From a virus: a stretch of 43,970 bases of DNA. A program made the translations under genes and the position numbers. Below, in pieces: positions 14,692 through 21,797 of this stretch; positions within the stretch are counted from its first letter, which is position 1; each line of letters opens with the position of its first letter. The notes beneath the pieces were generated by a model. That model saw nothing but the letters and a program-made list of their open reading frames with translations. It did no database searches and was not told the DNA's origin. The stretch covers positions 1 through 43,970 of the IMG/VR virus record IMGVR_UViG_3300017726_000013. The stretch is one strand, 5' to 3'.

Positions 14692-15236
14692 AACTCCTTG
14701 TTTTTCATATCAGTCACATTATAGATAGTATACTTGAATTCGACACTAGCTGTAAAGTACTGAATGTCAGTATCAGTAGCATCAAAAGTAAGTGTCGTTA
14801 AAGATGTTGGAAATAAATCTTTGAAGTTTACCTGAAACTTTGGAACTAAGTTATTGCTGAGAATTTGTAAGGTTCCGTCTGAGTATATATTTTGCCTATC
14901 TTTTACGTATGGTCCTTTGACGATGCCGCTGGCAGCGAGATCTCTAAACTCTTGCACTTCTTCTGGGTATCCTAGTCCACGAATCCAGTTTTGGATTTCC
15001 ATGTAGTTTGATAAATCTTCATCAACAAGAAATCTTAATGATAGATCACCAAATTCTATCTTATCTCCAGGAGTTGGAATATCCCTTAAGTAGTTTGCTT
15101 GTATAGCAACACCAAGATTTAAATCTGGGATATTTGCCTCATTACAGAAAAAGGCAACTTTTGGACTCCTCTTTAAATTAAATCGAAACCCAGTAGGAGC
15201 AAGAAAATTACGATTTTCTATTTGTGATCTTGCCAT
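14688..15236 (-). CDS. Tail-tube-fold virion protein in the gp3 position (tail completion candidate)
   Basis: 182 residues, beta-rich, beginning after a short polar N-terminus with FLAPTGFRFNLKRSPKVAFF. The segment DKIEFGDLSLRFLVDEDLSNYMEIQNWI resembles the core of tail-tube-like proteins, and the end (FTASVEFKYTIYNV) is a beta strand. Tube paralogs in T4-like phages cap or initiate the tail. In cyanophages the gene between gp23 and uvsY is, as I recall, often annotated as gp3, the tail completion and sheath stabiliser protein (176 residues in T4). I see a structural tail protein but cannot prove gp3 identity. It begins 13 bases after a late promoter and ends by overlapping uvsY. Confidence 0.6.
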   Translation of the reverse strand: MARSQIENRNFLAPTGFRFNLKRSPKVAFFCNEANIPDLNLGVAIQANYLRDIPTPGDKIEFGDLSLRFLVDEDLSNYMEIQNWIRGLGYPEEVQEFRDLAASGIVKGPYVKDRQNIYSDGTLQILSNNLVPKFQVNFKDLFPTSLTTLTFDATDTDIQYFTASVEFKYTIYNVTDMKNKEL

Positions 15237-15248
15237 CGTTTTTCTAAG

Positions 15249-15256
15249 TATTTAGA
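15249..15256 (-). promoter_or_regulatory. Late-type promoter (TCTAAATA) after the gp23 terminator
   Basis: The minus strand reads TTTTTTTATCTAAATAC. The octamer directly follows the U-tract of the gp23 terminator and ends 12 bases before the ATG of the 182-residue gene, a short leader. Confidence 0.6.
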
Positions 15257-15286
15257 TAAAAAAAGAGGGGTCCGAAGACCCCCCTT
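15256..15286 (-). terminator. Strong rho-independent terminator with UUCG loop after gp23
   Basis: Stem arms 15263-15272 and 15277-15286 pair over 10 bp, including one G-T. The loop reads TTCG on the minus strand, a very stable tetraloop common in T4-type terminators. It is followed by seven T residues (15257-15263). It closes the gp23 transcript 30 bases after the stop. Confidence 0.93.
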
Positions 15287-15315
15287 GCACTTCCTTCACA
15301 CGTAAGGAAATTATA

Positions 15316-16746
15316 TCACATGAGGTTCTTAACCGCAACTCTTCTGTAGTAACGGTTCTGGTTAACGTTGAGTGAACCCATGCCTTGGTCGGTTCCTTGA
15401 GCGAAGGGGTTGGAAACAAGACCATAACGGGTCTTGAAGCCAATTTTCGGCTGGAAGGAGTTCTCACCAACGGCACGAACCATCTGCAGAGGAACGTAAG
15501 GGCAGTAGAACAGACCTGCGTCATAGGGGGAAGAACCCTTATAACCACAGACGTAATACTGGTTGCCGTTTGCAGTGTTGTTAGCACTGAGGTTTGCAGA
15601 ATAAGGATCGATGTATACACGATACTTACCTTGCAGAACACCAGCGAAGGTGTTACCCGTGTCATCAACGGTAAGATTAGCGTTGAGTGCAGGGGTGTAG
15701 TCAAGCACACCAGCCATGGTCAGTGCAGAAGCAACGTCTGCAGAGCACATGATAATGTTGCCCTTTCCGCGACGAGTTCTTTGTGCGATTGCGTTTGCAT
15801 CACGCTCGATTTGGAACAGGAGACCCTTGAACTTCTCAACAGACCAACGTCCGTTGGAGTCAATGTCAAGGTCAAATACACCAGCGGTAGCGGTGTTTTG
15901 TACAGCACCTTGCTCAGCAACCTTATAGATGGTTCTGATGACTTCTCTGTTGATCTCAGCGAGGATCTCAGTGGAGAGAATGTTAGCAAGTTCTGCTTCT
16001 GCATTCAGACCGTGAATTGCCTTCAGGTCTTGTGCGAGTTCTAAGCTGTACTCTGCTTTCAGTGCTCTGGACTTAGCAGTAACAGTGACCTTCTCGATGG
16101 AGAAGTTCATCTGACCGAAAGCACCGTCAGGACCAGCACCATCTAATCCTTCAGCCACGTCGGTACGCATACCCTGACCAACGTCATAGGAGGTAGAAGT
16201 ACCAGTGGAGACGGGGTTCAGAACTGCAGGGTTAGTGCCGGACTGAGTGGTAGTACCCATACCTGAGTTAACTGCCGTAGCGCCGTCGAGCTCGTTTCTA
16301 AATGCGTCCTGACCGGAGAATGCCGAATCGGGCTCATTGTAGAATGCCTCATCGCCAGTAGTACGGTTAGTACCATAGCGGGAGCGCATTGCGAAGATCA
16401 GTCCAGTAGGACCGTTCATTGGTTGTACGCCAGCCAGGTCATATGCGACCAGGTTAGGCATGGAGCGTCTGATCAAGGAGATCAGAACGGGGTCGAAACC
16501 TGCAACAGGACCGGTAGCGGTTGCATTAGCAGAGAAACCTGCATTAGAACCAGAACCAGTGTTCATGGTTGGGGTTTCAGACAGCATTCCTCCGTGCTCG
16601 AATGAGGATTGCTCTCTTAAAAATCTTTCTTGGTTTTCAAGCAGGACAGCAGTAACAGCTCTACGATGGGGATCTTTGATCTGATCGCAACCCTCATGAT
16701 TGAGGAGAGGTGCCCACTTTTCCTGCAACTGTTCGGATTGGAACAT
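15316..16746 (-). CDS. 23: gp23 major capsid protein
   Basis: HK97-fold capsid subunit, 476 residues (T4 521). The N-terminal segment LQEKWAPLLNHEGCDQIKD matches the T4 precursor (LLNKWKPLLEGEG), and PNLVAYDLAGVQPMNGPTGL matches PNLIAFDICGVQPMNSPTGQ. A probable gp21 processing site MLSE-TPT lies at Glu57/Thr58, in the same place as FLTE-AEI of T4, so about 57 residues would be removed. The rest is beta-rich with the typical C-terminal VVTRYG-type segment (FKTRYGLVSNPFA). A 50-base gap separates it from gp22, with AAAGGT as ribosome-binding site and no late promoter consensus in the gap. It probably depends on read-through from upstream. The UUCG terminator follows. Confidence 0.97.
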   Translation of the reverse strand: MFQSEQLQEKWAPLLNHEGCDQIKDPHRRAVTAVLLENQERFLREQSSFEHGGMLSETPTMNTGSGSNAGFSANATATGPVAGFDPVLISLIRRSMPNLVAYDLAGVQPMNGPTGLIFAMRSRYGTNRTTGDEAFYNEPDSAFSGQDAFRNELDGATAVNSGMGTTTQSGTNPAVLNPVSTGTSTSYDVGQGMRTDVAEGLDGAGPDGAFGQMNFSIEKVTVTAKSRALKAEYSLELAQDLKAIHGLNAEAELANILSTEILAEINREVIRTIYKVAEQGAVQNTATAGVFDLDIDSNGRWSVEKFKGLLFQIERDANAIAQRTRRGKGNIIMCSADVASALTMAGVLDYTPALNANLTVDDTGNTFAGVLQGKYRVYIDPYSANLSANNTANGNQYYVCGYKGSSPYDAGLFYCPYVPLQMVRAVGENSFQPKIGFKTRYGLVSNPFAQGTDQGMGSLNVNQNRYYRRVAVKNLM

Positions 16747-16796
16747 TTGCTTTTACCTTTAGTGGATGTTTACGTTTGAAATAATCTAAAATTCAA

Positions 16797-17876
16797 TTAC
16801 TTACCAAAAGAACTCAAGGTCTTCAGATATGCGTTCATCGAACCAGAGTGGAACTCAGGTGATGAATCTACACCTTCAGAGAGAGTTTCGGTTTTGGTTG
16901 CAGTTGAAGTTTTCTCTGTGAAGTATGATTCCTTCAGCATCTCCAACTTTTCACGATATTGCTCTTCACTTTCAAACTCAACACTTTCGGAAAGTGATGC
17001 GAGTTTCTCCTTCTGGGTCGTTGCGAGCCCTTCAGAGACCTTATCAAGAATACCGTCAGCAGTTGCCTCAGAAAGGCGACCGTTCAAACTGATGTTCTTC
17101 TCAATCTGCTCGTTGAGTTTTGCTTCCATATCATCAAGTTTTTCTACCATGCTCTCAAGCACATCATATTTGTCTTCAGGGATTGTTACATAATGTTCTT
17201 CAAAAAGACCCTTCATTCCTTCAAGGAACGATTCGGTCATCTCAGTTTTGAGACCATGCTCAACAACGAGAGCGTTCTCAGCGAACCACTCGTCAGAAAC
17301 ATATTCTAAGTAAGAATCAACACGCTCAGCGAGTGATTCTTTTGCTTCTGCAACTTGCTCTTCAAGTGCAGCAGCATATTGTGCCTCTAATTGTTCTTTA
17401 ACCATAGCAACCTTGGCATTGATTGCTGCTTCAAAGATGGTCTTTGCCTTTTCTTTGAATTCTTCGGAGAGTTCTTCGCCACCGAGGAGAGCATTGACAT
17501 CTTCTTCGACATCATACTCTTCTACAGTTTCTTCGGTCTCCTCTTCTACAACCTCATCGACGATCTCTTGATCCTCTTCGATTGTATCTTCTGTGGAGAG
17601 TTCTTCTTCTTCTTTTGCCATGCCTTTTGCTGCTTCTGCGGGTTTTGCGCCTTTGGTTACAACATCCTTAACTTGTTTAAGGGTTCCACCAGGAGTCTTC
17701 AGCTTTGCTGAATTGTCATCTGGTTTGTAGTTCTCGGGAGTAGGACCCCCAAGATCTTCATAAGAACCAGCAACTGACGTATCCATAGGATCGGCTGCTT
17801 TTGCACTAGCATTAACAGCGGATTTAGATTGCTGTGTCTTTACTTCCATTTCTTGTAATTTTTTGCCACGAGACAT
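16797..17876 (-). CDS. 22: gp22 prohead core scaffold protein
   Basis: Main internal scaffold, assembled inside the prohead and later degraded by gp21. 359 residues (T4 269). The extra length is a polar N-terminal part of about 90 residues (starting MSRGKKLQEMEVKTQQSKSA), then a very acidic stretch (EEDQEIVDEVVEEETEETVE) and then the conserved helical core: LLGGEELSEEFKEKAKTIFE, then FLEGMKGLFEEHYVTIPEDK. Numerous (I/L)xE tripeptides (for example LSE, ALE, KLE) offer gp21 cut sites, fitting complete digestion. Tandem late-type promoters lie 33-44 bases upstream. It precedes gp23 as in T4. Confidence 0.93.
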   Translation of the reverse strand: MSRGKKLQEMEVKTQQSKSAVNASAKAADPMDTSVAGSYEDLGGPTPENYKPDDNSAKLKTPGGTLKQVKDVVTKGAKPAEAAKGMAKEEEELSTEDTIEEDQEIVDEVVEEETEETVEEYDVEEDVNALLGGEELSEEFKEKAKTIFEAAINAKVAMVKEQLEAQYAAALEEQVAEAKESLAERVDSYLEYVSDEWFAENALVVEHGLKTEMTESFLEGMKGLFEEHYVTIPEDKYDVLESMVEKLDDMEAKLNEQIEKNISLNGRLSEATADGILDKVSEGLATTQKEKLASLSESVEFESEEQYREKLEMLKESYFTEKTSTATKTETLSEGVDSSPEFHSGSMNAYLKTLSSFGK

Positions 17877-17908
17877 TTGAACTCTCCGATTTACCTGTAT
17901 TAAATCTA

Positions 17909-17920
17909 TATTTATTTATA
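17909..17920 (-). promoter_or_regulatory. Tandem late-type promoters upstream of gp22
   Basis: The minus strand reads TATAAATAAATA, two overlapping copies of the late octamer (17913-17920 and 17909-17916) in an A/T-rich gap 33 bases before the gp22 ATG. Two start points 4 bases apart may boost the gp22-gp23 transcript. Confidence 0.65.
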
Positions 17921-17944
17921 AATTAAAATATTTAATGTATCAAA

Positions 17945-18595
17945 TTAGATACTATTTAAGAAATCATTGAACAGATTCAATTTCTGCTCATCTAATTTCT
18001 TTTGATCAACTAAAGTATTGATATGCTTATAGGTCTTTTCTGCATATTTTTCACGGAGGATGCCACCATCCCAGACCCAATCTTTTCCTTCCATAATACC
18101 TTCAACAAAAGCATCAGGTGCAGAAGGATCAGCAACGATATCAGCAGCAGTTGCCAACATAAAATCATCGCCAACGATGTTTACCCCCTCACGGGTCATT
18201 TTAAGTGAACCAATACCACGAGAAGAAACGCCGAGTTTTACCCCTTCTTCTACAAGAGAAGAAGCAATCTTGCCCATGGGGGTGTTCAGAAGTTTTGCTT
18301 TACCGATAAAATTAGAACCACTCTCTTTTAAAGAGACGATTTTATGAGAAACTCTGTCAAGGTTGACGGTTGGACCATCAGGGTGACCGAGTTCGCCAAG
18401 TGCTCTACCCGCTTGAATATGGTTTTCGTTGTATCTACCGACTTCCTTACGGAGAGTCTCCATAGGATACATACGACCATTACGGTTTTTAATGTTGCCT
18501 TGAAGGAAAACTCCTTCAATATACATTGATTTCCTGCCGTTCTTCTGTTCGACAAGAAACTCTACGGATTCAATTTCTTCTCTAATTAGTTTCAT
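17945..18595 (-). CDS. 21: gp21 prohead core protease
   Basis: Serine protease that matures the T4-type prohead by cutting after (I/L)xE. Visible elements: IEGVFLQGNIKNRNGRMYP near the N-terminus, a probable catalytic His in ELGHPDGPTVNLDRVSHKI (about residues 68-86), and a probable catalytic Ser in VKLGVSSRGIGSL (about 118-130). The 216 residues match T4 gp21 (212). The gene lies between the unassigned 189-residue gene and gp22. Probable local targets are gp22, gp23, gp67 and perhaps the 144- and 580-residue proteins described below. All motifs are intact. Confidence 0.95.
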   Translation of the reverse strand: MKLIREEIESVEFLVEQKNGRKSMYIEGVFLQGNIKNRNGRMYPMETLRKEVGRYNENHIQAGRALGELGHPDGPTVNLDRVSHKIVSLKESGSNFIGKAKLLNTPMGKIASSLVEEGVKLGVSSRGIGSLKMTREGVNIVGDDFMLATAADIVADPSAPDAFVEGIMEGKDWVWDGGILREKYAEKTYKHINTLVDQKKLDEQKLNLFNDFLNSI

Positions 18596-18603
18596 GTCTT
18601 TCC

Positions 18604-19173
18604 TTAGTTTCTTTGTACTTGTTGAAAATAAACTGTCGCTGCTGCGCCTTCTGTCAAAGCAGAAAGTTTGACAGATCTTCTCAAAGTTGAATCGGCACTG
18701 TGGAATGCAGTAAGAATTCCTGCAGTGTTTGCGTTAACTGTGATAGAAGTTTGGAAGTTACCATCAAAACCAGCACTAGTATTAACTGAGGTTACTTCGA
18801 CGTGATTAATTGCAGTAGTGTAGTCACCAAGATTTGCTGAAGAAAGAGTAACTCTATCCCCAACACCAAATGGCATTTGAGTTCCCTCGGGGCAGGTGAG
18901 AATTGTAGTAGTACCAGTGGTGATACCAACTACTCTTTGAGATGCCTTATTAAGGCGAATCTCTTCTGGTTCTCCGGTAATCACCAGAAAACTAGATCTG
19001 CTAGCTCCTCCTGATGCTACATCAACTGGTTCTGCATCAACATTAACAAAAATACTATCACCTTGGGCTACAACACGAATAGTATCACTCTGTACGGTGA
19101 ACGCTGCAGAAGTATTAGCTACTCCAATAGCCAATGCAAGAGAAGACCCTGCTCCAATAGTTCTTAGTGCCAT
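18604..19173 (-). CDS. Beta-rich virion protein of unknown function between gp67 and gp21
   Basis: 189 residues, rich in Ser, Thr, Val and Gly, poor in charge, and predicted to be almost all beta strands (TIRVVAQGDSIFVNVDAEPV, then TILTCPEGTQM). It begins MALRTIGAGSSLALAIGVAN, which is hydrophobic but not a convincing signal peptide in a head-gene operon. The composition is that of capsid or tail decoration proteins. T4 has gp68 here, which is acidic and helical, so this is not a homolog. A head decoration or vertex role is plausible from context only. It starts 31 bases after a late promoter and ends 8 bases before gp21. Confidence 0.68.
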   Translation of the reverse strand: MALRTIGAGSSLALAIGVANTSAAFTVQSDTIRVVAQGDSIFVNVDAEPVDVASGGASRSSFLVITGEPEEIRLNKASQRVVGITTGTTTILTCPEGTQMPFGVGDRVTLSSANLGDYTTAINHVEVTSVNTSAGFDGNFQTSITVNANTAGILTAFHSADSTLRRSVKLSALTEGAAATVYFQQVQRN

Positions 19174-19204
19174 TATTTTTTATTAATAGTTCATTTGCTA
19201 GTGT

Positions 19205-19212
19205 TATTTATA
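19205..19212 (-). promoter_or_regulatory. Late-type promoter (TATAAATA) upstream of the 189-aa gene
   Basis: Perfect TATAAATA on the minus strand, 31 bases before the ATG of the 189-residue gene and immediately after the gp67-like stop codon. Confidence 0.68.
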
Positions 19213-19440
19213 TTATTCTTCTTCCTCTTCTTCTACTTCATCATCAAGTTGATCGACAATTTCAGTATCATCTTCGATTTCATCTTCGATTTCGGCATCG
19301 TCACCGAATAAAGAGTTTGCTACAACTGGGCGGAATGCATCAACTCTTTCTGCTGTTTTTGAATACAGCATGTCTTTGATCGTATCGCTGATTTGAGATG
19401 GAGACTCATCACTCACCATCATATCCATTAGTTCATCCAT
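19213..19440 (-). CDS. 67: gp67-like prohead core protein
   Basis: 75 residues with a helical N-terminal half (PSQISDTIKDMLYSKTAERV, then DAFRPVVANSLFGDD) and a strongly acidic tail ending in six glutamates. T4 gp67 has the same plan (helical N-terminus, poly-acidic C-terminus, about 80 residues) and the same place directly after the portal gene. It is an internal scaffold component, digested by gp21 to internal peptides. Sequence similarity to T4 is low, so the assignment rests on plan and position. Late promoter 25 bases upstream. Confidence 0.82.
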   Translation of the reverse strand: MDELMDMMVSDESPSQISDTIKDMLYSKTAERVDAFRPVVANSLFGDDAEIEDEIEDDTEIVDQLDDEVEEEEEE

Positions 19441-19465
19441 TGTTTATATACTAAATGATCGTTTT

Positions 19466-19473
19466 TATTTATA
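19466..19473 (-). promoter_or_regulatory. Late-type promoter (TATAAATA) containing the gp20 stop
   Basis: The minus strand reads GAAATATAAATAAAA; the TAA inside TATAAATA is the gp20 stop codon. It lies 25 bases before the gp67-like ATG. Confidence 0.68.
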
Positions 19474-21139
19474 TTTCTCCACCCTTGGGAAGTTCTGGTG
19501 CTTCTGTTGCAGACCCATCAATTTCAGGTTCCATTTGAGTTTGACCTAAATCCATACCTGCGGCAGAATCAAAAGGTAACCCAGTTGTAGGATCAATTGT
19601 TGCAGGATCTGGGATGGTGCCATCCTTAATTTCTTTTTCAATCAGTTTGTCTTGTTCAATAATTTCCATGTCAGTTTGACGTAAAATGGTACGTCTTACA
19701 TAGTCTTGTGAGTAGTATTTTCCAACATATGGTTCTGCAGTTTGAAGAAGAGCAAGTCTTTCATTCATCAACTCAGTTTCCTTAAGTTCGGAGAAGTGAT
19801 TATCATAGAGGAAATCATATTGAATATGCTCACTCATTTTCTCCCAATCTTCTGGGGTAATGATGTTCTTAAGGATCAGTTGAGTCTTCAACATATCATT
19901 GAACATGTTGGAGAATCTCTTTCTCAAACGACCAACAAACTTGGTAAATTTGAGTTCATCTCTTAAGATCTCAGAAGATCTCCCCAAGTTAAACCCACCT
20001 TCTCCATCCATTCTCGATGGAGGGACGTTAAGTGAACGGTAGAGTTTCTTTTTAAAATACTCAATATCAGTGATTTCACCCAAGTTTTGTCCGCCAGGGA
20101 GAGTGGTGATTTCAGTTCCTCTTCCACCCTCACGCCTGGGAAGCCAGAAGTCCTCAAGCATTGCCATGTACTTTTTGTCATCACGGATCTCCCCGGTGTC
20201 AGCATTGTATACAAGTTTGTTACGATAACGCATCATCACATCACGCAGATATTGTTCTGCCTTGACCTTTGGAAGATTGCCAACGTCAATGTAGAAAATT
20301 CTACGCTCAGGTGCGCGAGATAATCTATAGATGACAAGAGAATCCTCAATCATTCTCAGTTGATTAAGTGACTTGATTGCTTTGTGAAGATAAGAAAGAT
20401 TATTACCTTTGTTTCTATCTACAAGACCTGAGGTACAATAAACAACAGAATCTTTTGTCATTTTGATTCCCGTACCCTGTCCGCTTTGGGTTGGATTTGC
20501 CGTGGGGAATTGTATTTTTGGATTATAGATGAAATACTCTTCTAATTCAGGGAAACTATAATCTAACGGATTATCTCTCTGTAAGTTATTAAGTTGTCTA
20601 ATTTGAATTGCTTTATCACCTGGTTTCTTTTTCTCTTGCCTAACATAACGCATTTTCATTGCGTCAATATAACGTAACTCTTGAATACCTTCTTGTGGAT
20701 TCTTCAGGTCAATAATTTTATGATAGAAAATACGACCATCAACATACCAATTGCGATAAATTTCATGTGCTTTTTTATCGAAATCTAGCAGGTCAAGGAT
20801 GTATTTGAATTCTTTACGAATTTTAGTTTTGATGCCATCGCTAGCATTTAGATGTGACAGTTCAATTTCTACTGGACTATCATTACTATCTGATACGACT
20901 GCTTCATTTACAATATCTTCAATGGCACTATCAACCTCAGGATGAAGTGCCATCTCACGATAGCGTTTGATTAATTCAAACTCAGTTTTGTATACGCCTT
21001 CTAAATCAACATAAGAACCAAAAAAACCACTACTAGCATAGTGGTCAGACCCATCCTCGTTGTTAGGAGGAATGGGTGAGACCGCACCGGTAGATAGTGG
21101 TTCAGTGTCCTCTATCGAGAACCCAAATAATTTGGACAT
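19469..21139 (-). CDS. 20: gp20 portal vertex protein
   Basis: Dodecameric portal at the unique vertex, through which DNA is packaged and ejected; it initiates head assembly and joins the neck. 556 residues (T4 524). Typical portal segments are visible: EGVYKTEFELIKRYREMALH with HPEVDSAIEDIVNEA near the N-terminus, FDKKAHEIYRNWYVDGRIFY, YLHKAIKSLNQLRMIEDSLV, YRLSRAPERRIFYIDVGNLP, and LNVPPSRMDGEGGFNLGRSSE. The C-terminal 60 residues are acidic and Pro-rich. A late promoter precedes it. gp20 is the common marker gene for marine cyanomyoviruses. Complete. Confidence 0.97.
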   Translation of the reverse strand: MSKLFGFSIEDTEPLSTGAVSPIPPNNEDGSDHYASSGFFGSYVDLEGVYKTEFELIKRYREMALHPEVDSAIEDIVNEAVVSDSNDSPVEIELSHLNASDGIKTKIRKEFKYILDLLDFDKKAHEIYRNWYVDGRIFYHKIIDLKNPQEGIQELRYIDAMKMRYVRQEKKKPGDKAIQIRQLNNLQRDNPLDYSFPELEEYFIYNPKIQFPTANPTQSGQGTGIKMTKDSVVYCTSGLVDRNKGNNLSYLHKAIKSLNQLRMIEDSLVIYRLSRAPERRIFYIDVGNLPKVKAEQYLRDVMMRYRNKLVYNADTGEIRDDKKYMAMLEDFWLPRREGGRGTEITTLPGGQNLGEITDIEYFKKKLYRSLNVPPSRMDGEGGFNLGRSSEILRDELKFTKFVGRLRKRFSNMFNDMLKTQLILKNIITPEDWEKMSEHIQYDFLYDNHFSELKETELMNERLALLQTAEPYVGKYYSQDYVRRTILRQTDMEIIEQDKLIEKEIKDGTIPDPATIDPTTGLPFDSAAGMDLGQTQMEPEIDGSATEAPELPKGGEI

Positions 21140-21165
21140 AATTTATTACTGGTTTATCTTTCTAC

Positions 21166-21173
21166 TATTTATC
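21166..21173 (-). promoter_or_regulatory. Late-type promoter (GATAAATA) upstream of gp20
   Basis: The minus strand reads TGATAAATAG, 26 bases before the gp20 ATG. The gp19 stop TGA and a second in-frame TAA overlap it. Confidence 0.62.
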
Positions 21174-21762
21174 AACCGTTAGGACCGCCTGCATCGACAG
21201 CTCTAAATGTCTGTACTTGGAATTCTACAGTGAATTCTTCAATTGTATCGGTGCTATCATAGGAAACATCGATCTGTGAGACATTAGTTGGGAAAATGTC
21301 TACGAATTCATACTCTTTCAGAACAGAATTTCTGTCACCTTGGTTGGTTACGCTACCAGCACTCGCTCCTCTACCGAGTTGGAATACCTTAGCATTAACC
21401 ATGTATGCAGATGGATCAGTTGCGCCAAGATTGTTATCCAATCTAGCAATCAAATCTGACCACTGTTCAAATGCATTACGGAGAGCAAACGTTTCATCGT
21501 TGATAACTGTTACCGTCCAAGTATCAATGGTTCTGTCTCCAGCAACCTTGAAAGTACGACCTCTGAAGGGAACATCGATGTTAGCGATGTTTTGAGCAGG
21601 AAGTGCTGCTGCCTTACAGAGAAATCTGAAACTGTCTGCGTCCCAAGCAATACCATTTGGTAAAAGCGGCATTTCTACTTCAAATAGATTGGGGCGTGCG
21701 CCACCCCCAATCAGTGCTGATTTAAATTGAGAAATAGTCTTGTTTTCTCTTGAAGTTGCCAT
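21172..21762 (-). CDS. 19: gp19 tail tube protein
   Basis: Subunit of the rigid inner tube of the contractile tail. 196 residues (T4 163). Matching features: the N-terminal SQFKSALIGGGARPNLFEVE, the core FRFLCKAAALPAQNIANIDV, PFRGRTFKVAGDRT, the strand TWTVTVINDETFALRNAFEQ, and the C-terminal FVDIFPTNVSQIDVSYDSTD. A very strong ribosome-binding site and a late promoter precede it, as expected for a protein made in more than 100 copies per particle. It lies between gp18 and gp20 as in T4. Confidence 0.97.
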   Translation of the reverse strand: MATSRENKTISQFKSALIGGGARPNLFEVEMPLLPNGIAWDADSFRFLCKAAALPAQNIANIDVPFRGRTFKVAGDRTIDTWTVTVINDETFALRNAFEQWSDLIARLDNNLGATDPSAYMVNAKVFQLGRGASAGSVTNQGDRNSVLKEYEFVDIFPTNVSQIDVSYDSTDTIEEFTVEFQVQTFRAVDAGGPNG

Positions 21763-21769
21763 TGTTTAA

Positions 21770-21778
21770 TCCTCCTTT
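21770..21778 (-). promoter_or_regulatory. Strong ribosome-binding site for gp19
   Basis: The minus strand reads AAAGGAGGA 7 bases before the gp19 ATG, a near-perfect match to the 16S rRNA tail and clearly stronger than most sites in the window. Matches the need for high output of tube protein. Confidence 0.75.
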
Positions 21779-21781
21779 TGT

Positions 21782-21789
21782 TATTTAGA
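21782..21789 (-). promoter_or_regulatory. Late-type promoter (TCTAAATA) upstream of gp19
   Basis: The minus strand reads ATATCTAAATAAC, 19 bases before the gp19 ATG and directly upstream of its ribosome-binding site, just after the gp18 stop. Confidence 0.65.
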
Positions 21790-21797
21790 TATTTTTA

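Noticed and set aside
15252-15710. 152-codon minus-strand frame overlapping the gp23 end
   Set aside because: Runs through the terminator and the gp23 coding sequence in another frame; low-complexity Thr/Leu-rich translation.
15385-16044. 219-codon open frame on the plus strand
   Set aside because: Antisense to gp23, which is certain. No other plus-strand gene is supported in the window, and the translation has no recognisable pattern.
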